DNA of 64,000 nucleotides from an uncultured Lachnospiraceae bacterium (GTDB lineage Bacteria > Bacillota > Clostridia > Lachnospirales > Lachnospiraceae): contig CAJTQO010000012.1 in NCBI GenBank assembly GCA_910578405.1, forward strand, positions 1 through 64,000. Direction: 5' to 3'. The translations under genes were made by a program, and so were the position numbers. Positions 8,298 to 15,978 of the stretch are shown piece after piece. The notes under the pieces are model-generated. The model was given only the letters and a program-made list of their open reading frames with translations, did no database searches and was not told the DNA's origin. Position 1 is the first letter of the stretch, and every line of letters starts with the position of its first letter.

Positions 8298-9813
8298 TTA
8301 TTGCTGCGGCACTGCCGTAACCTGCATACCTTCGGCAATACTGCTGTTTACTTCCGCCAGAATCTGGTCGTTTTCACTCAGGCCCTCCGTAATTTCAATG
8401 TCGGTATCAGAAGAAATGCCTGTCTGCACCGGCTTTTTCACCACTGTCCCATTTTCCACCGCATATACAAAGTTGCCTTCCATATCGGAATTGACCGCGC
8501 TGTACGGCACCAAAAGGGCTCCTTCGGATTTGGATGTGCTGATAGTCACTTTCGCTTCCACGCCAAGGAAAATGTTTTCATCCGGATTGTTAATCCGGAT
8601 ATCGGTATTCACCACCGCCGCGCCGCTGTTGTTCTTGGTTGCCATCTTGTCTATCTTTTCCACTTCCCCTTCATAGGTAAAGCCCCCAATGGCAACCTCC
8701 GCTTTCTGCCCTACCTTTATCTTCTCCAAGTCATACTTGGAAACGGATATGGACACCTTCACATCCTCTGTGCTTTCCAAATTTAAATAACTGTTCGCCT
8801 GCGGTCGGCGTCTTGCCCTCCACTGCATTCATTTCCGTCACTACCCCATTAAAGTCCGCCGTTACGCCGGCTTCCAGCGTAGATACAGCATCCAGCGTTT
8901 CCCTGGAGCTAATCTTTTCCAATTCAGTCTTCGCTTCCAGCTCTTCCTTCCCGCCTGCATTCAGCTTGGAACTCTCGCCGGAGCTTTTCTGGGATTTCAT
9001 CTCTGACTTGTACTCTTTGCAGTTATTCAGCTTTTCCGTGTATATGGCAATCTCTTCCTCCCATGCGCGGATTTCTTCATTGTTGGCCTGTTCGTAAGTA
9101 TTAAGCTGCACCAGTTTCTGCAGGTTTTCATACTCGTCCGAATCCGGATGGTCTGCCCAGTCAATCAAAGATATCTGCAAAAGGGCTCCTTCATGGGCCA
9201 AGGCCGCTTTTTTCTCGTCCACCCTCCGCTGAAGGTCTTTGATATAATTGTCAAAGTCCGTAATCTGCTGTTCTAACACCGCCAGATTTACATTGGCTTC
9301 GCTGATATCGCCCAGGCTTTCGTTGTTCTTCTGTATGGAATTGCGGTAGCTGCCTTCGTTTTCCTGCAGCTTTAACTCTGCGCTCCGTTTTTCATTGGCC
9401 AGGTCTGTCTCGTCATATGTAAGCACGGGCTCGCCTTTGGCAACCATTTCCCCCACTCCTATGTTTACTGTCCCTATTTTAACGCTGACCGGGGCAAAAT
9501 AAGTCTTTACCTCATTCGATACAACGGAGCCGCTCGTACTCACTGTCTGCTCAATATCGCCCTTTGTAACCGGCATTGTAAATACCGTTGGCTTGGTATT
9601 GGCCGCCGCTATGTTATTATAAATGATAAAAAGAACAAAAACAGCCGCTACAACGCCAAAAATGCTCCTTTTTATCACTTTCTTACGCCGCGCCGGTTCC
9701 ATTGGCGTTTTCCCTGCCTTTTTCTCAGCCTTTGCGCGCTTCTTTTCTTCCTTCTTCAGCTCCTTTTGTTTGCGTTTCTCCTGCTTGTGCAAATCCATAT
9801 CTTCCATTTCCAT
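8298..9813 (-). pseudogene. MacA/HlyD-like efflux adaptor, frameshifted near 8780
   Basis: Two overlapping reading frames together make one membrane-fusion adaptor. The first (from 9813) has a basic N-terminus, one membrane anchor (FGVVAAVFVLFIIYNNIAA), the lipoyl-like half MPVTKGDIEQTVSTSG, a coiled-coil hairpin (about residues 115-250) and the returning half AVEGKTPTAGEQLFKF. The second, ending at 8298, resumes at ESTEDVKVSISVSKYDLEKI and carries the beta-barrel and membrane-proximal domains. Removing one T from the AAATTTGG run (plus-strand 8779-8781) restores LFKLESTEDVKV, the expected family sequence. So the gene has a one-base insertion, or the read carries an error there. The flanking ATPase and permease are intact. 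Confidence 0.85.
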
Positions 9814-9848
9814 ACTCTCCTCCCGTTTCCGGATTTTTATAACTGCCA

Positions 9849-10559
9849 CTAGCTTTCCATCTCTTCCCCAAATTCCACTGCCGCAGAATCATGGACAATA
9901 TGCCCGTCCATAATCTTAATCACACGTTTGGCCTGCGCCGCGATTTCATTGTCATGGGTAATCAGTATCACGGTACGGCCTTCCTCATGCAGTCCTCTTA
10001 AAATCCCCATAATTTCTTTGGTGGAACCAGAATCCAGGTTCCCGGTTGGTTCGTCCGCCAGGATAATCGGCGGAGCCTGGGCAATGGCGCGCGCTATGGC
10101 CACCCTTTGCTGCTGTCCGCCGGACATCTCCGCCGGTTTATGGGTCTTGCGCTTTGCCAGCCCCACTTTCTCCAATGCAGTTTCCGAAAGCCGTATCCGC
10201 TCCCGCTTGGATACCCCCCGGTAAATTAACGGCAGTTCCACATTTTCTATGGCCGTCAGGTTCGCAATCAGGTTAAACCCCTGGAAGATAAACCCTATCT
10301 CCTTATTCCTGATGTCAGAAAGCTCATCGTCGCTCATATGCGACACATCCTTGTCATGCAGCATATAAATGCCGCTGGTTGGCACATCCAGGCATCCAAG
10401 CATGTTCATCAGTGTGGATTTGCCAGAACCGGACTGACCGATAATGGCCACAAATTCTTTCTCATGGATGGTTAAATTCACATGGTCCAGCGCCCTTACC
10501 TCATTTTCCCCGGGATTATATACTTTGCATATATCCCGTATTTCAACCAATGCACTCAT
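9849..10559 (-). CDS. MacB-type ABC transporter ATP-binding protein
   Basis: A complete 236-residue ATPase of the LolD/MacB type. Walker A is GQSGSGKST, the Q-loop region is IGFIFQGFNL, the signature is MSGGQQQRVAIARA, Walker B plus the D-loop is IILADEPTGNLDS and the switch histidine is in LITHDNE. It heads the operon with the adaptor (35 bases downstream) and the permease. The ribosome binding site GGAGGAGG precedes ATG. The promoter region at 10595-10644 carries an inverted repeat over the -10 box, which suggests repression by a dimeric regulator not encoded nearby. Confidence 0.95.
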   Translation of the reverse strand: MSALVEIRDICKVYNPGENEVRALDHVNLTIHEKEFVAIIGQSGSGKSTLMNMLGCLDVPTSGIYMLHDKDVSHMSDDELSDIRNKEIGFIFQGFNLIANLTAIENVELPLIYRGVSKRERIRLSETALEKVGLAKRKTHKPAEMSGGQQQRVAIARAIAQAPPIILADEPTGNLDSGSTKEIMGILRGLHEEGRTVILITHDNEIAAQAKRVIKIMDGHIVHDSAAVEFGEEMES

Positions 10560-10594
10560 TTATCCTCCTCCCGCACAACCCCCTGAATGTTGTC

Positions 10595-10644
10595 TTATTG
10601 TATTACTTGTCTAATACAATAATATTTTTTCCCTCTTTTGTCAA
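10595..10644 (-). promoter_or_regulatory. Sigma-A type promoter overlapped by an 11-bp inverted repeat
   Basis: On the minus strand, TTGACA (10644-10639) and TATTGT (10621-10616) are 17 bases apart, a good vegetative promoter. A perfect inverted repeat, TTATTGTATTA-CTTGTC-TAATACAATAA on the plus strand (10595-10622), overlaps the -10 box. This spacing and symmetry suit a GntR (YtrA-like) or similar dimeric repressor. The regulator identity is inference. The remaining stretch to 10910 shows no gene. Confidence 0.75.
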
Positions 10645-10910
10645 CCCTTGTCAAGACAAATTTTTAACAATCGGCGGCAGCTTTGTTCACTGACTTCCTT
10701 TCTTCCTTTCGGCTCTTGTCAGCTACTGTTCCATTATATTGCATTTTTCTTACAATACGATGGTAATAAGCTTAAAAATTTCTTAATTTTTCTTAAGAAT
10801 CCGCGGCATATGCGCCATTGCCCGTTCTTTGCATAGAAGCGCTTTCAATAATATAACGATTGGAAGGGAGGGTTTTCTTCATCCATTTTTTCATTTTTTC
10901 TTTTCAAAAA

Positions 10911-10940
10911 AAATTCCCCACCGTGGCCTGTGGGGAATTT
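10911..10940 (-). terminator. Rho-independent terminator after ribU
   Basis: An 11-bp perfect stem (AAATTCCCCAC with GTGGGGAATTT) and an eight-base loop are followed on the minus strand by a run of about eight T. It lies 49 bases past the ribU stop codon. Confidence 0.88.
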
Positions 10941-10988
10941 CTCCTGACTTTTTCCTGGTTTTTTTGTTGCTTTTTCGCACCTTCTCCG

Positions 10989-11750
10989 TTATTTTCCTTC
11001 CGCTGCCTGACGTACAGGCATCCGTCCATGACTCTCCTTTAAAATCGGGCTGAGCTTTTTATAAACCAACATGGTGATGAAAGATACGCTGCCGCCTTTT
11101 AAGACATTCAAAGGCGCCACCGCAAAAATAACCAATGTCGCCACACTGTTAATCGCCGGATTGATGGCCGTACCCATGCCGATAATGGCGTCTAACGGCA
11201 TTCCATAAAGCTGGGCAAATTTCGGCAGCAGGTATATGGCATTGAATGCGGTCCCAAACACGGTCATACATGCCGTGCCTGTGATGGAACTGATCATCGC
11301 CACTTTCTTTGTCTTCTTATTTAAGTACAGGATGGAAGCGGGTAAAATAAAGCTGCATCCAATGACAAAGTTCGCCAAATCCCCCACAAAGGCCGTTGTG
11401 GTTCCTTTGAAGACCAGCTTTAATAAAATTTTGCAAAATTCAATCATAACCCCGGCTACCGGGCCGAAAGCGAATGCGCCGACCAACACCGGGATTTCGC
11501 TAAAATCCAGCTCATAGAACGCCGGAGCGAAAGGCACTGGGAATTCTAACAGCATCAGCAAAAAGGCAATGGCCGAAAAAACGCCAATCAGCGCTATTTT
11601 CCTCGTGGAAAGTATCCGCTCCGTATCGCCGCTTATTTTCTTCACACGCCGCTCTGCCCCATATGCCACTGCAAACATCACCAGCACAATGCCAAGAAAC
11701 TCCAGGACAAAGATTAGATTTTCTGTTACCGACTGCATAAAACCGTTCAT
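10989..11750 (-). CDS. ribU: Riboflavin ECF transporter substrate-binding subunit RibU
   Basis: RibU is the membrane S-component that captures riboflavin for the energy-coupling factor transporter; the shared EcfAAT module is not in this window. After an N-terminal helix there are about five further hydrophobic helices. The segment RKIALIGVFSAIAFLLMLLE with FPVPFAPAFYELDFSEIPV is typical of RibU, as is GPVAGVMIEFCKILLK. An FMN riboswitch and terminator lie directly upstream on the same strand, which strongly supports riboflavin as the substrate. The protein is longer than many RibU proteins (253 residues) because of an extra N-terminal helix and a basic C-terminal tail. GGAGG precedes the start. 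Confidence 0.93.
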   Translation of the reverse strand: MNGFMQSVTENLIFVLEFLGIVLVMFAVAYGAERRVKKISGDTERILSTRKIALIGVFSAIAFLLMLLEFPVPFAPAFYELDFSEIPVLVGAFAFGPVAGVMIEFCKILLKLVFKGTTTAFVGDLANFVIGCSFILPASILYLNKKTKKVAMISSITGTACMTVFGTAFNAIYLLPKFAQLYGMPLDAIIGMGTAINPAINSVATLVIFAVAPLNVLKGGSVSFITMLVYKKLSPILKESHGRMPVRQAAEGK

Positions 11751-11950
11751 TTTTTCCTCCTATTCCAGTTTTGCATTGTTGTCAGACCAAAGCTTTGGCC
11801 CTCACAATGCCGTTACTTAAAGATATGTTTGGAAAAATTCTTCCTGGAAATTTTTACAGAAGATACCGGATTTTATTCGGAGCGTAAAGGCTCTCTTTTC
11901 CATGCCTGCATGTTTGGCCGCTGCGTCAGCAATAAGCTTCCCTTTACGCT

Positions 11951-11980
11951 AAAAAACCCCGGACACTTCTTTGTCCGGGG
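11951..11980 (-). terminator. Riboswitch expression-platform terminator
   Basis: On the minus strand CCCCGGAC and GTCCGGGG pair around AAAGAAGT and are followed by six T. It lies between the FMN aptamer and ribU, so it is the probable FMN-dependent attenuator. A further inverted repeat, AGCGTAAAGG (11881-11890) with CCTTTACGCT (11941-11950), follows and may take part in alternative folding. Confidence 0.88.
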
Positions 11981-12061
11981 CAGCATACCATAATCCTTTA
12001 CCTGATAAAGCCGCTGGCATAGATTATCCAGCCACCTCTTACAGGCATGCTTCTTGCTTTC

Positions 12062-12203
12062 CTTCTCTCATCCAGACTTTACTGTCGGTTTTGGAATTCC
12101 ACCAAATCAGCCGTTTGGAATACCTTCCGGTTTCCTTACGGGTCGCGGACTGTCACCGCCGGTAGGGAATGACGATTCTCTCGTTTCACCCAACCCCGAA
12201 GAA
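12062..12203 (-). promoter_or_regulatory. FMN riboswitch (RFN element)
   Basis: The minus strand carries the conserved RFN blocks in order: CTTCGGGGTTGGGTGAAA, then TACCGGCGGTGACAGTCCGC, an apical stem with CCGGAAGG, GATTTGGTGGAATTCCAAAA, CCGACAGTAAAGTCTGGATG and a closing GAGAAGG. The two ends pair to close the aptamer. It precedes ribU with a terminator in between, so FMN binding is expected to shut off riboflavin uptake. Nothing else was seen in the leader between 11751 and 12282. Confidence 0.95.
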
Positions 12204-12282
12204 TTTTCTCTTTTACGCTTTTTATGATATAACGGTTACGGAAATTTGTCAAGATACTTTTTGCCCCTTATCTCCCAAACGC

Positions 12283-14160
12283 TTACAAAGGAAGTCCCGT
12301 ATAATGTTTCGTCACCTCCAGCACGCGGTATACATCCAGATAAGGCTGGTATTCCGCTTCCTTCCTGCAGATATATTCCCGCATCGCCTCCCATTGCAGA
12401 CTTGCCGCTTCCCGTTCCCCTAACGCCAGGAAACGCAGGGCGCGGGCAAAAAGAAGGACATAATTGCTGTGATGCTCCAGTATCTCCCAATAAATATTTT
12501 CATATTCCCCTTGCGTATTTCCATGGCGCAGGATTTCTTCCCGGAATGCCTCGCAGCATTCCACCGCCTGCGCCATACGTCCGGCCATATCCTGGTCTTT
12601 CCGGCTCCCTTTGCCGTTTACATAATCACAGCTACTCAAATCCGACAGCCTGGAAAGGTATTCCAGCGTCTTTTGCGCATCCTTGCCGTAACACGCTTCG
12701 TAATATTCCATAATAATGTCTTCGATTCCTTCGCTTTTTTGAAAGAGCGCCCGCCCCATCACATAGTTGGGCAGCGCATTGGGAAATGCGGCCCGCAGCT
12801 CCTGGCAGCTAATATAACCGTCTAAACCCATTTCTTCCAGTTTCTGTATATCCCCATACAAAACCTTTGCGATATGGACATAACCCAAATCCCCGTAATG
12901 CGCCCTGCCTAACGGATAATCATACACAAACCCGTCCCCCTGGAAGACGTCCTGCCATCCTTTCAGGAATGCCATATTTTCAGCCAGGCTCGTTGGCAGG
13001 GTAATATGTTTCCGGCAAAAGGCAGGCAGCGCCTTCTTTGGCCCTTCCCCCTTTTCCCCCTCCAACTCATAACTCTTTTCAAAGGTGCGGCTGATTGGGG
13101 CAAACATCAGGACAAAACGTTCCGGATGCTCCAGCCGCTTCTTTACCGGCGGCCACAAAAGCTCCTGGTAGAGCAAAAATACAATACGCACCCCAAGCCC
13201 GGCCGCTGTCAGCCTTTCATCCATTTCATTCAAAAGCTCCACATATTGGTCCGCCAGCGTCGTCGCCTTACACGCCGGGCATTCGCACAAATTGTTGTAA
13301 TTGTCCGCAAGCCACACATGCAGATAGTCCATCTGGGGGTTCTCCTGCGCATACGATACCACCAACGACACAAAAGCTTCTTTCGCTTGCCCATTGGCGT
13401 AACAAAGGTTTGTATTGGCCGGAATGCCGTGAAAGAGTCCCCGCTTTCCGTCAATCATAGCCATTCTGTCCGTAAACAATTCCTCTTCTTTCTTTTCCCC
13501 CACATCCCAGGACACTGTCTGATAGCCCAGCGCTTCCCCCGTCCACCCATGCCCGGCTTTGTGGAGCAACAGCCCTCTTTTCTTTATCTCCCGCTCCAAC
13601 CGCGCCATATCCCTGCACGCATCTTCCTGTGTGTAGGGCTGCGCCTGCGCATAAGGATTTTCCGCATGGCTGTACCAATGGCTCATAAAAGCGTATGGCG
13701 ACTTAAATTGGAGGAAAAAACTGTTATACCCCATCTTAGGAAGCCATGCAATATAATCCAGGATATTTTCCAGGGAATCCGCTCCTTCAATACATACGCC
13801 CCGATGGAAATAAGAGGCTTCCTTTTCATATACTGCCGCCAGCTCTTCCCGGCTGACATCGGGAATGATTTCACACTTTTTTTGCGGCATCAAGAAGCGG
13901 CATCCTAAATGATGCAAATAATCATAAACCGCAAGCAATACGCTTCTGTCATTCTTTCCGGCTATACGCCCCCCTTTGGGGCCTATTTCTATACGGTATC
14001 CATCCTTCCTGCTTCCCGGAAAAAGGCTATCATCCCTTTCCAGCGCAACTTCCCACTCCGTCCGCTCCAATCCGTCCGCCATCTTCTTTAAATAACCGGA
14101 TAATTCCTCTGCCGCGAAAAGTATCGTTTCAGAAGCGTCTGCCGCAAAATGTATCTTCAT
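12283..14160 (-). CDS. DUF4838-type, alpha-glucuronidase-like protein
   Basis: A 625-residue cytosolic protein without a signal peptide. The N-terminal part (about residues 1-110) resembles the alpha-glucuronidase N-terminal/hexosaminidase-like domain: FAAEELSGYLKKM, then IEIGPKGG and YDYLHHLGCRFLMP. The central part looks like a TIM-barrel of the DUF4838 type, with YHVW-like VWLADNYNNLCECPACKA, a CXCXXC cluster seen in this family, and a helical C-terminal region. The role is probably in carbohydrate or glycoconjugate breakdown, but no activity can be assigned. The start is the ATG at 14160 with AGGAGGG upstream; an in-frame TTG two codons earlier is less likely. It stands alone. Confidence 0.8.
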   Translation of the reverse strand: MKIHFAADASETILFAAEELSGYLKKMADGLERTEWEVALERDDSLFPGSRKDGYRIEIGPKGGRIAGKNDRSVLLAVYDYLHHLGCRFLMPQKKCEIIPDVSREELAAVYEKEASYFHRGVCIEGADSLENILDYIAWLPKMGYNSFFLQFKSPYAFMSHWYSHAENPYAQAQPYTQEDACRDMARLEREIKKRGLLLHKAGHGWTGEALGYQTVSWDVGEKKEEELFTDRMAMIDGKRGLFHGIPANTNLCYANGQAKEAFVSLVVSYAQENPQMDYLHVWLADNYNNLCECPACKATTLADQYVELLNEMDERLTAAGLGVRIVFLLYQELLWPPVKKRLEHPERFVLMFAPISRTFEKSYELEGEKGEGPKKALPAFCRKHITLPTSLAENMAFLKGWQDVFQGDGFVYDYPLGRAHYGDLGYVHIAKVLYGDIQKLEEMGLDGYISCQELRAAFPNALPNYVMGRALFQKSEGIEDIIMEYYEACYGKDAQKTLEYLSRLSDLSSCDYVNGKGSRKDQDMAGRMAQAVECCEAFREEILRHGNTQGEYENIYWEILEHHSNYVLLFARALRFLALGEREAASLQWEAMREYICRKEAEYQPYLDVYRVLEVTKHYTGLPL

Positions 14161-14333
14161 AACCAACCCTCCTATATGTTATGCGCACTGCCTGTTATGC
14201 CTTATATTTTCATTGCCTCATTTTGTTGTTTTTACCATATCCGTCCCAAGCCCTATCTCCGGTTGGATGCGCCTCTGCCTTTTGCCGTCCATGGCGCCAT
14301 TTCTGATTTGGAAATTCCAGTAAAAACTGCCCA

Positions 14334-14362
14334 TTGTATTATCCCTGCAAATCCGCTATACT
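14334..14362 (+). promoter_or_regulatory. Predicted promoter for the 14435 gene
   Basis: TTGTAT and TATACT are separated by 17 bases on the plus strand, about 70 bases before the start codon. The region 14161-14434 between the divergent genes holds nothing else that I recognise. Confidence 0.5.
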
Positions 14363-14434
14363 AAAAGAAACAAGCGCCTATCTTTGCACAGAAAAAAGTT
14401 TTTCCGGAAACCGGAACAGAAACAGGAGGGAACT

Positions 14435-14893
14435 ATGGACTTAAGGGAAGCAAGATATTATTTGGAACACCGGATGCTGCCGCATCTGTTTTTTACCGGG
14501 CCGTCCCGGCTTATCAGTGTTTTGGCTGTGGGGAAAGGCGGATTTCTGTTTAATATCATGAATGATATTTGCGAAAACAACCAGATTAAAAACACTTATG
14601 CGCTAAAAGACTTTTCCGTGCAGATAGACGCGCCGCAAGAAGACCTTCGGATGATACGCATCCATATGCCCGAACCGCTCTGGGAACCCCTTTGCTACCG
14701 CATTTACCTGATTTACAACGAAACCTATGAAAAATTGGGGTATTTTACCGCAGAAAGAGGTTCCAACAGCGAAGAAATTTTTCTATGCTGCTGGAATACG
14801 GAAAGTTCCCACTTATCTTTTGGCACGGAAGAACTGACGCCAGAAGAGGAAGCCGCCAAATGCATCCGCCTGTATCGGGATTCGATGGGATAA
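14435..14893 (+). CDS. Uncharacterised protein, 152 residues
   Basis: I do not recognise the family. The protein begins MDLREARYYLEHRMLPHLFF, has no signal peptide or membrane helix, and looks like an alpha/beta domain with short aromatic stretches (PLWEPLCYRIYLIYNETYEK split by turns) and an acidic C-terminal helix (EELTPEEEAAKC). The start at 14435 is set by the CAGGAGGG sequence eight bases upstream; an upstream in-frame ATG at 14384 lacks one. It has its own promoter-like sequence and is followed by a perfect palindrome that may end the transcript. The neighbour at 15013 is convergent. Confidence 0.7.
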   Translation: MDLREARYYLEHRMLPHLFFTGPSRLISVLAVGKGGFLFNIMNDICENNQIKNTYALKDFSVQIDAPQEDLRMIRIHMPEPLWEPLCYRIYLIYNETYEKLGYFTAERGSNSEEIFLCCWNTESSHLSFGTEELTPEEEAAKCIRLYRDSMG

Positions 14894-14895
14894 GA

Positions 14896-14922
14896 ACAAT
14901 AAATTGTCCGACAATTTATTGT
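14896..14922 (+). terminator. 27-bp palindrome after the 14435 gene
   Basis: ACAATAAATTGTC, a single C, then GACAATTTATTGT form a perfect 13-bp inverted repeat three bases past the stop codon. It is AT-rich with only a short downstream T-rich stretch, so it could be a weak terminator or a protein-binding palindrome. Confidence 0.5.
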
Positions 14923-15012
14923 CCCTTCCTCAGTAAACCACGGTATGTACAGGCCATACGCGCCAGCCGTCAAGCGCCCGCGCGTTCCTTGCCTGTAGAG
15001 GTAAAATACCGC

Positions 15013-15732
15013 CTAATCCCACCAGAAGTACCACACTTTTGAATGTTCCAGCCCTGCCGCCAATTCCGAAAGCGTACCGGTCCTCGTTCCCTGATCAATT
15101 CTGTCCAGACAGAATGCATAATGTTCCTTTGCCGCCTCCAGGCTGTCCACTCCGTTTAACCCCAAGGGCGCATAGAATTCCATTACATCATGGGTAAACG
15201 CCGCCGGAACCGCCTTGTATTTTTCATACCAATACTTACATATGGCTGCCATATCTTCCGGCGCAGGACATTCATTCCACCCACCCATAGGCAAATAGGC
15301 AATTATCTCCCACGGATTCTTAACCGGAACTTCCAAAAGCAAGGTATCGGCTTGCAGCGTCGGGCCGGAAAAGGAAACATACCCGCAAAAATGCTGCAGT
15401 TCCTCCCCCTGCGTTTCTTCCCCTATGAACTCTTCCATTCCGCCTTCTTTGTAATATTCCGTGTTCTCCTCATATCTTTCGTCCAATATCTTTTTACCGC
15501 TCTGCGCGCTTCCGGCCAGGATACTGTCCCTGTCGTATTCCTGCTGCGCTATTCCAAACCACTCCACGGCATATTCGTCCAAACATACCACCGCAGGCCA
15601 AAACCCTCCTGTTTTCCCGGCTTCATATGCCTCCAGATACGCCTTCTCCACTTGCTGCGAATCCGCCCCCGCCTCAAATACCGTATATTTACACTGCAAA
15701 CCTTCCGCTATTTGTTTGGTCTTTTCATCCAT
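15013..15732 (-). CDS. DUF4253-like protein
   Basis: A soluble protein of 239 residues. The C-terminal half resembles the DUF4253 type: VKNPWEIIAYLPMGGWNECP, where a PMGGWN-type turn precedes an AICKYWYEKYKAVPAAFTHD helix-strand pair and a C-terminal acidic helix. Family members are found next to immunity-like proteins and their function is unknown. The start at 15732 follows GGAGGG by seven bases; the longer reading frame to 15825 lacks a ribosome binding site. It stands alone between the convergent 14435 gene and the lysyl-tRNA synthetase terminator. Confidence 0.7.
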   Translation of the reverse strand: MDEKTKQIAEGLQCKYTVFEAGADSQQVEKAYLEAYEAGKTGGFWPAVVCLDEYAVEWFGIAQQEYDRDSILAGSAQSGKKILDERYEENTEYYKEGGMEEFIGEETQGEELQHFCGYVSFSGPTLQADTLLLEVPVKNPWEIIAYLPMGGWNECPAPEDMAAICKYWYEKYKAVPAAFTHDVMEFYAPLGLNGVDSLEAAKEHYAFCLDRIDQGTRTGTLSELAAGLEHSKVWYFWWD

Positions 15733-15910
15733 CTTTCTACCCTCCATCCTCTTAGCTGCCGTCCCATGTCCAATGCCGCAGCCAATCTTTTTATTTACAT
15801 TATACTCCCAAGACCGCCAAGGCACAATGCCTCCCTATCGAAGAAAATGAATTTTCTAAGCCCTGTGTGAACAGTAGCCATTTCTAAAAGCGTTTGCAGA
15901 CAAAAGGCAA

Positions 15911-15951
15911 AAAGGCTGGCTCCTCTGTCCTGCGCAGAGGTTTGCCAGCCC
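15911..15951 (-). terminator. Terminator after the class I lysyl-tRNA synthetase gene
   Basis: On the minus strand GGCTGGC pairs with GCCAGCC and an inner CCTCTG pairs with CAGAGG. The stem is followed by TTTTTGCC. An outer AGACAAA/TTTGTCT pair extends it. It lies 28 bases past the stop codon. Confidence 0.85.
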
Positions 15952-15978
15952 TTTGTCTTTTATGGATTTACGAGTCTT

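Noticed and set aside
8770..8800. Programmed ribosomal frameshift in the MacA-like gene
   Set aside because: No in-frame X XXY YYZ heptamer is present and a +1 shift would be needed; mutation or sequence error is simpler.
13006..13908. 300-residue plus-strand frame opposite the DUF4838-like gene
   Set aside because: It lacks a ribosome binding site and any recognisable motif, while the opposite strand has a complete family pattern.
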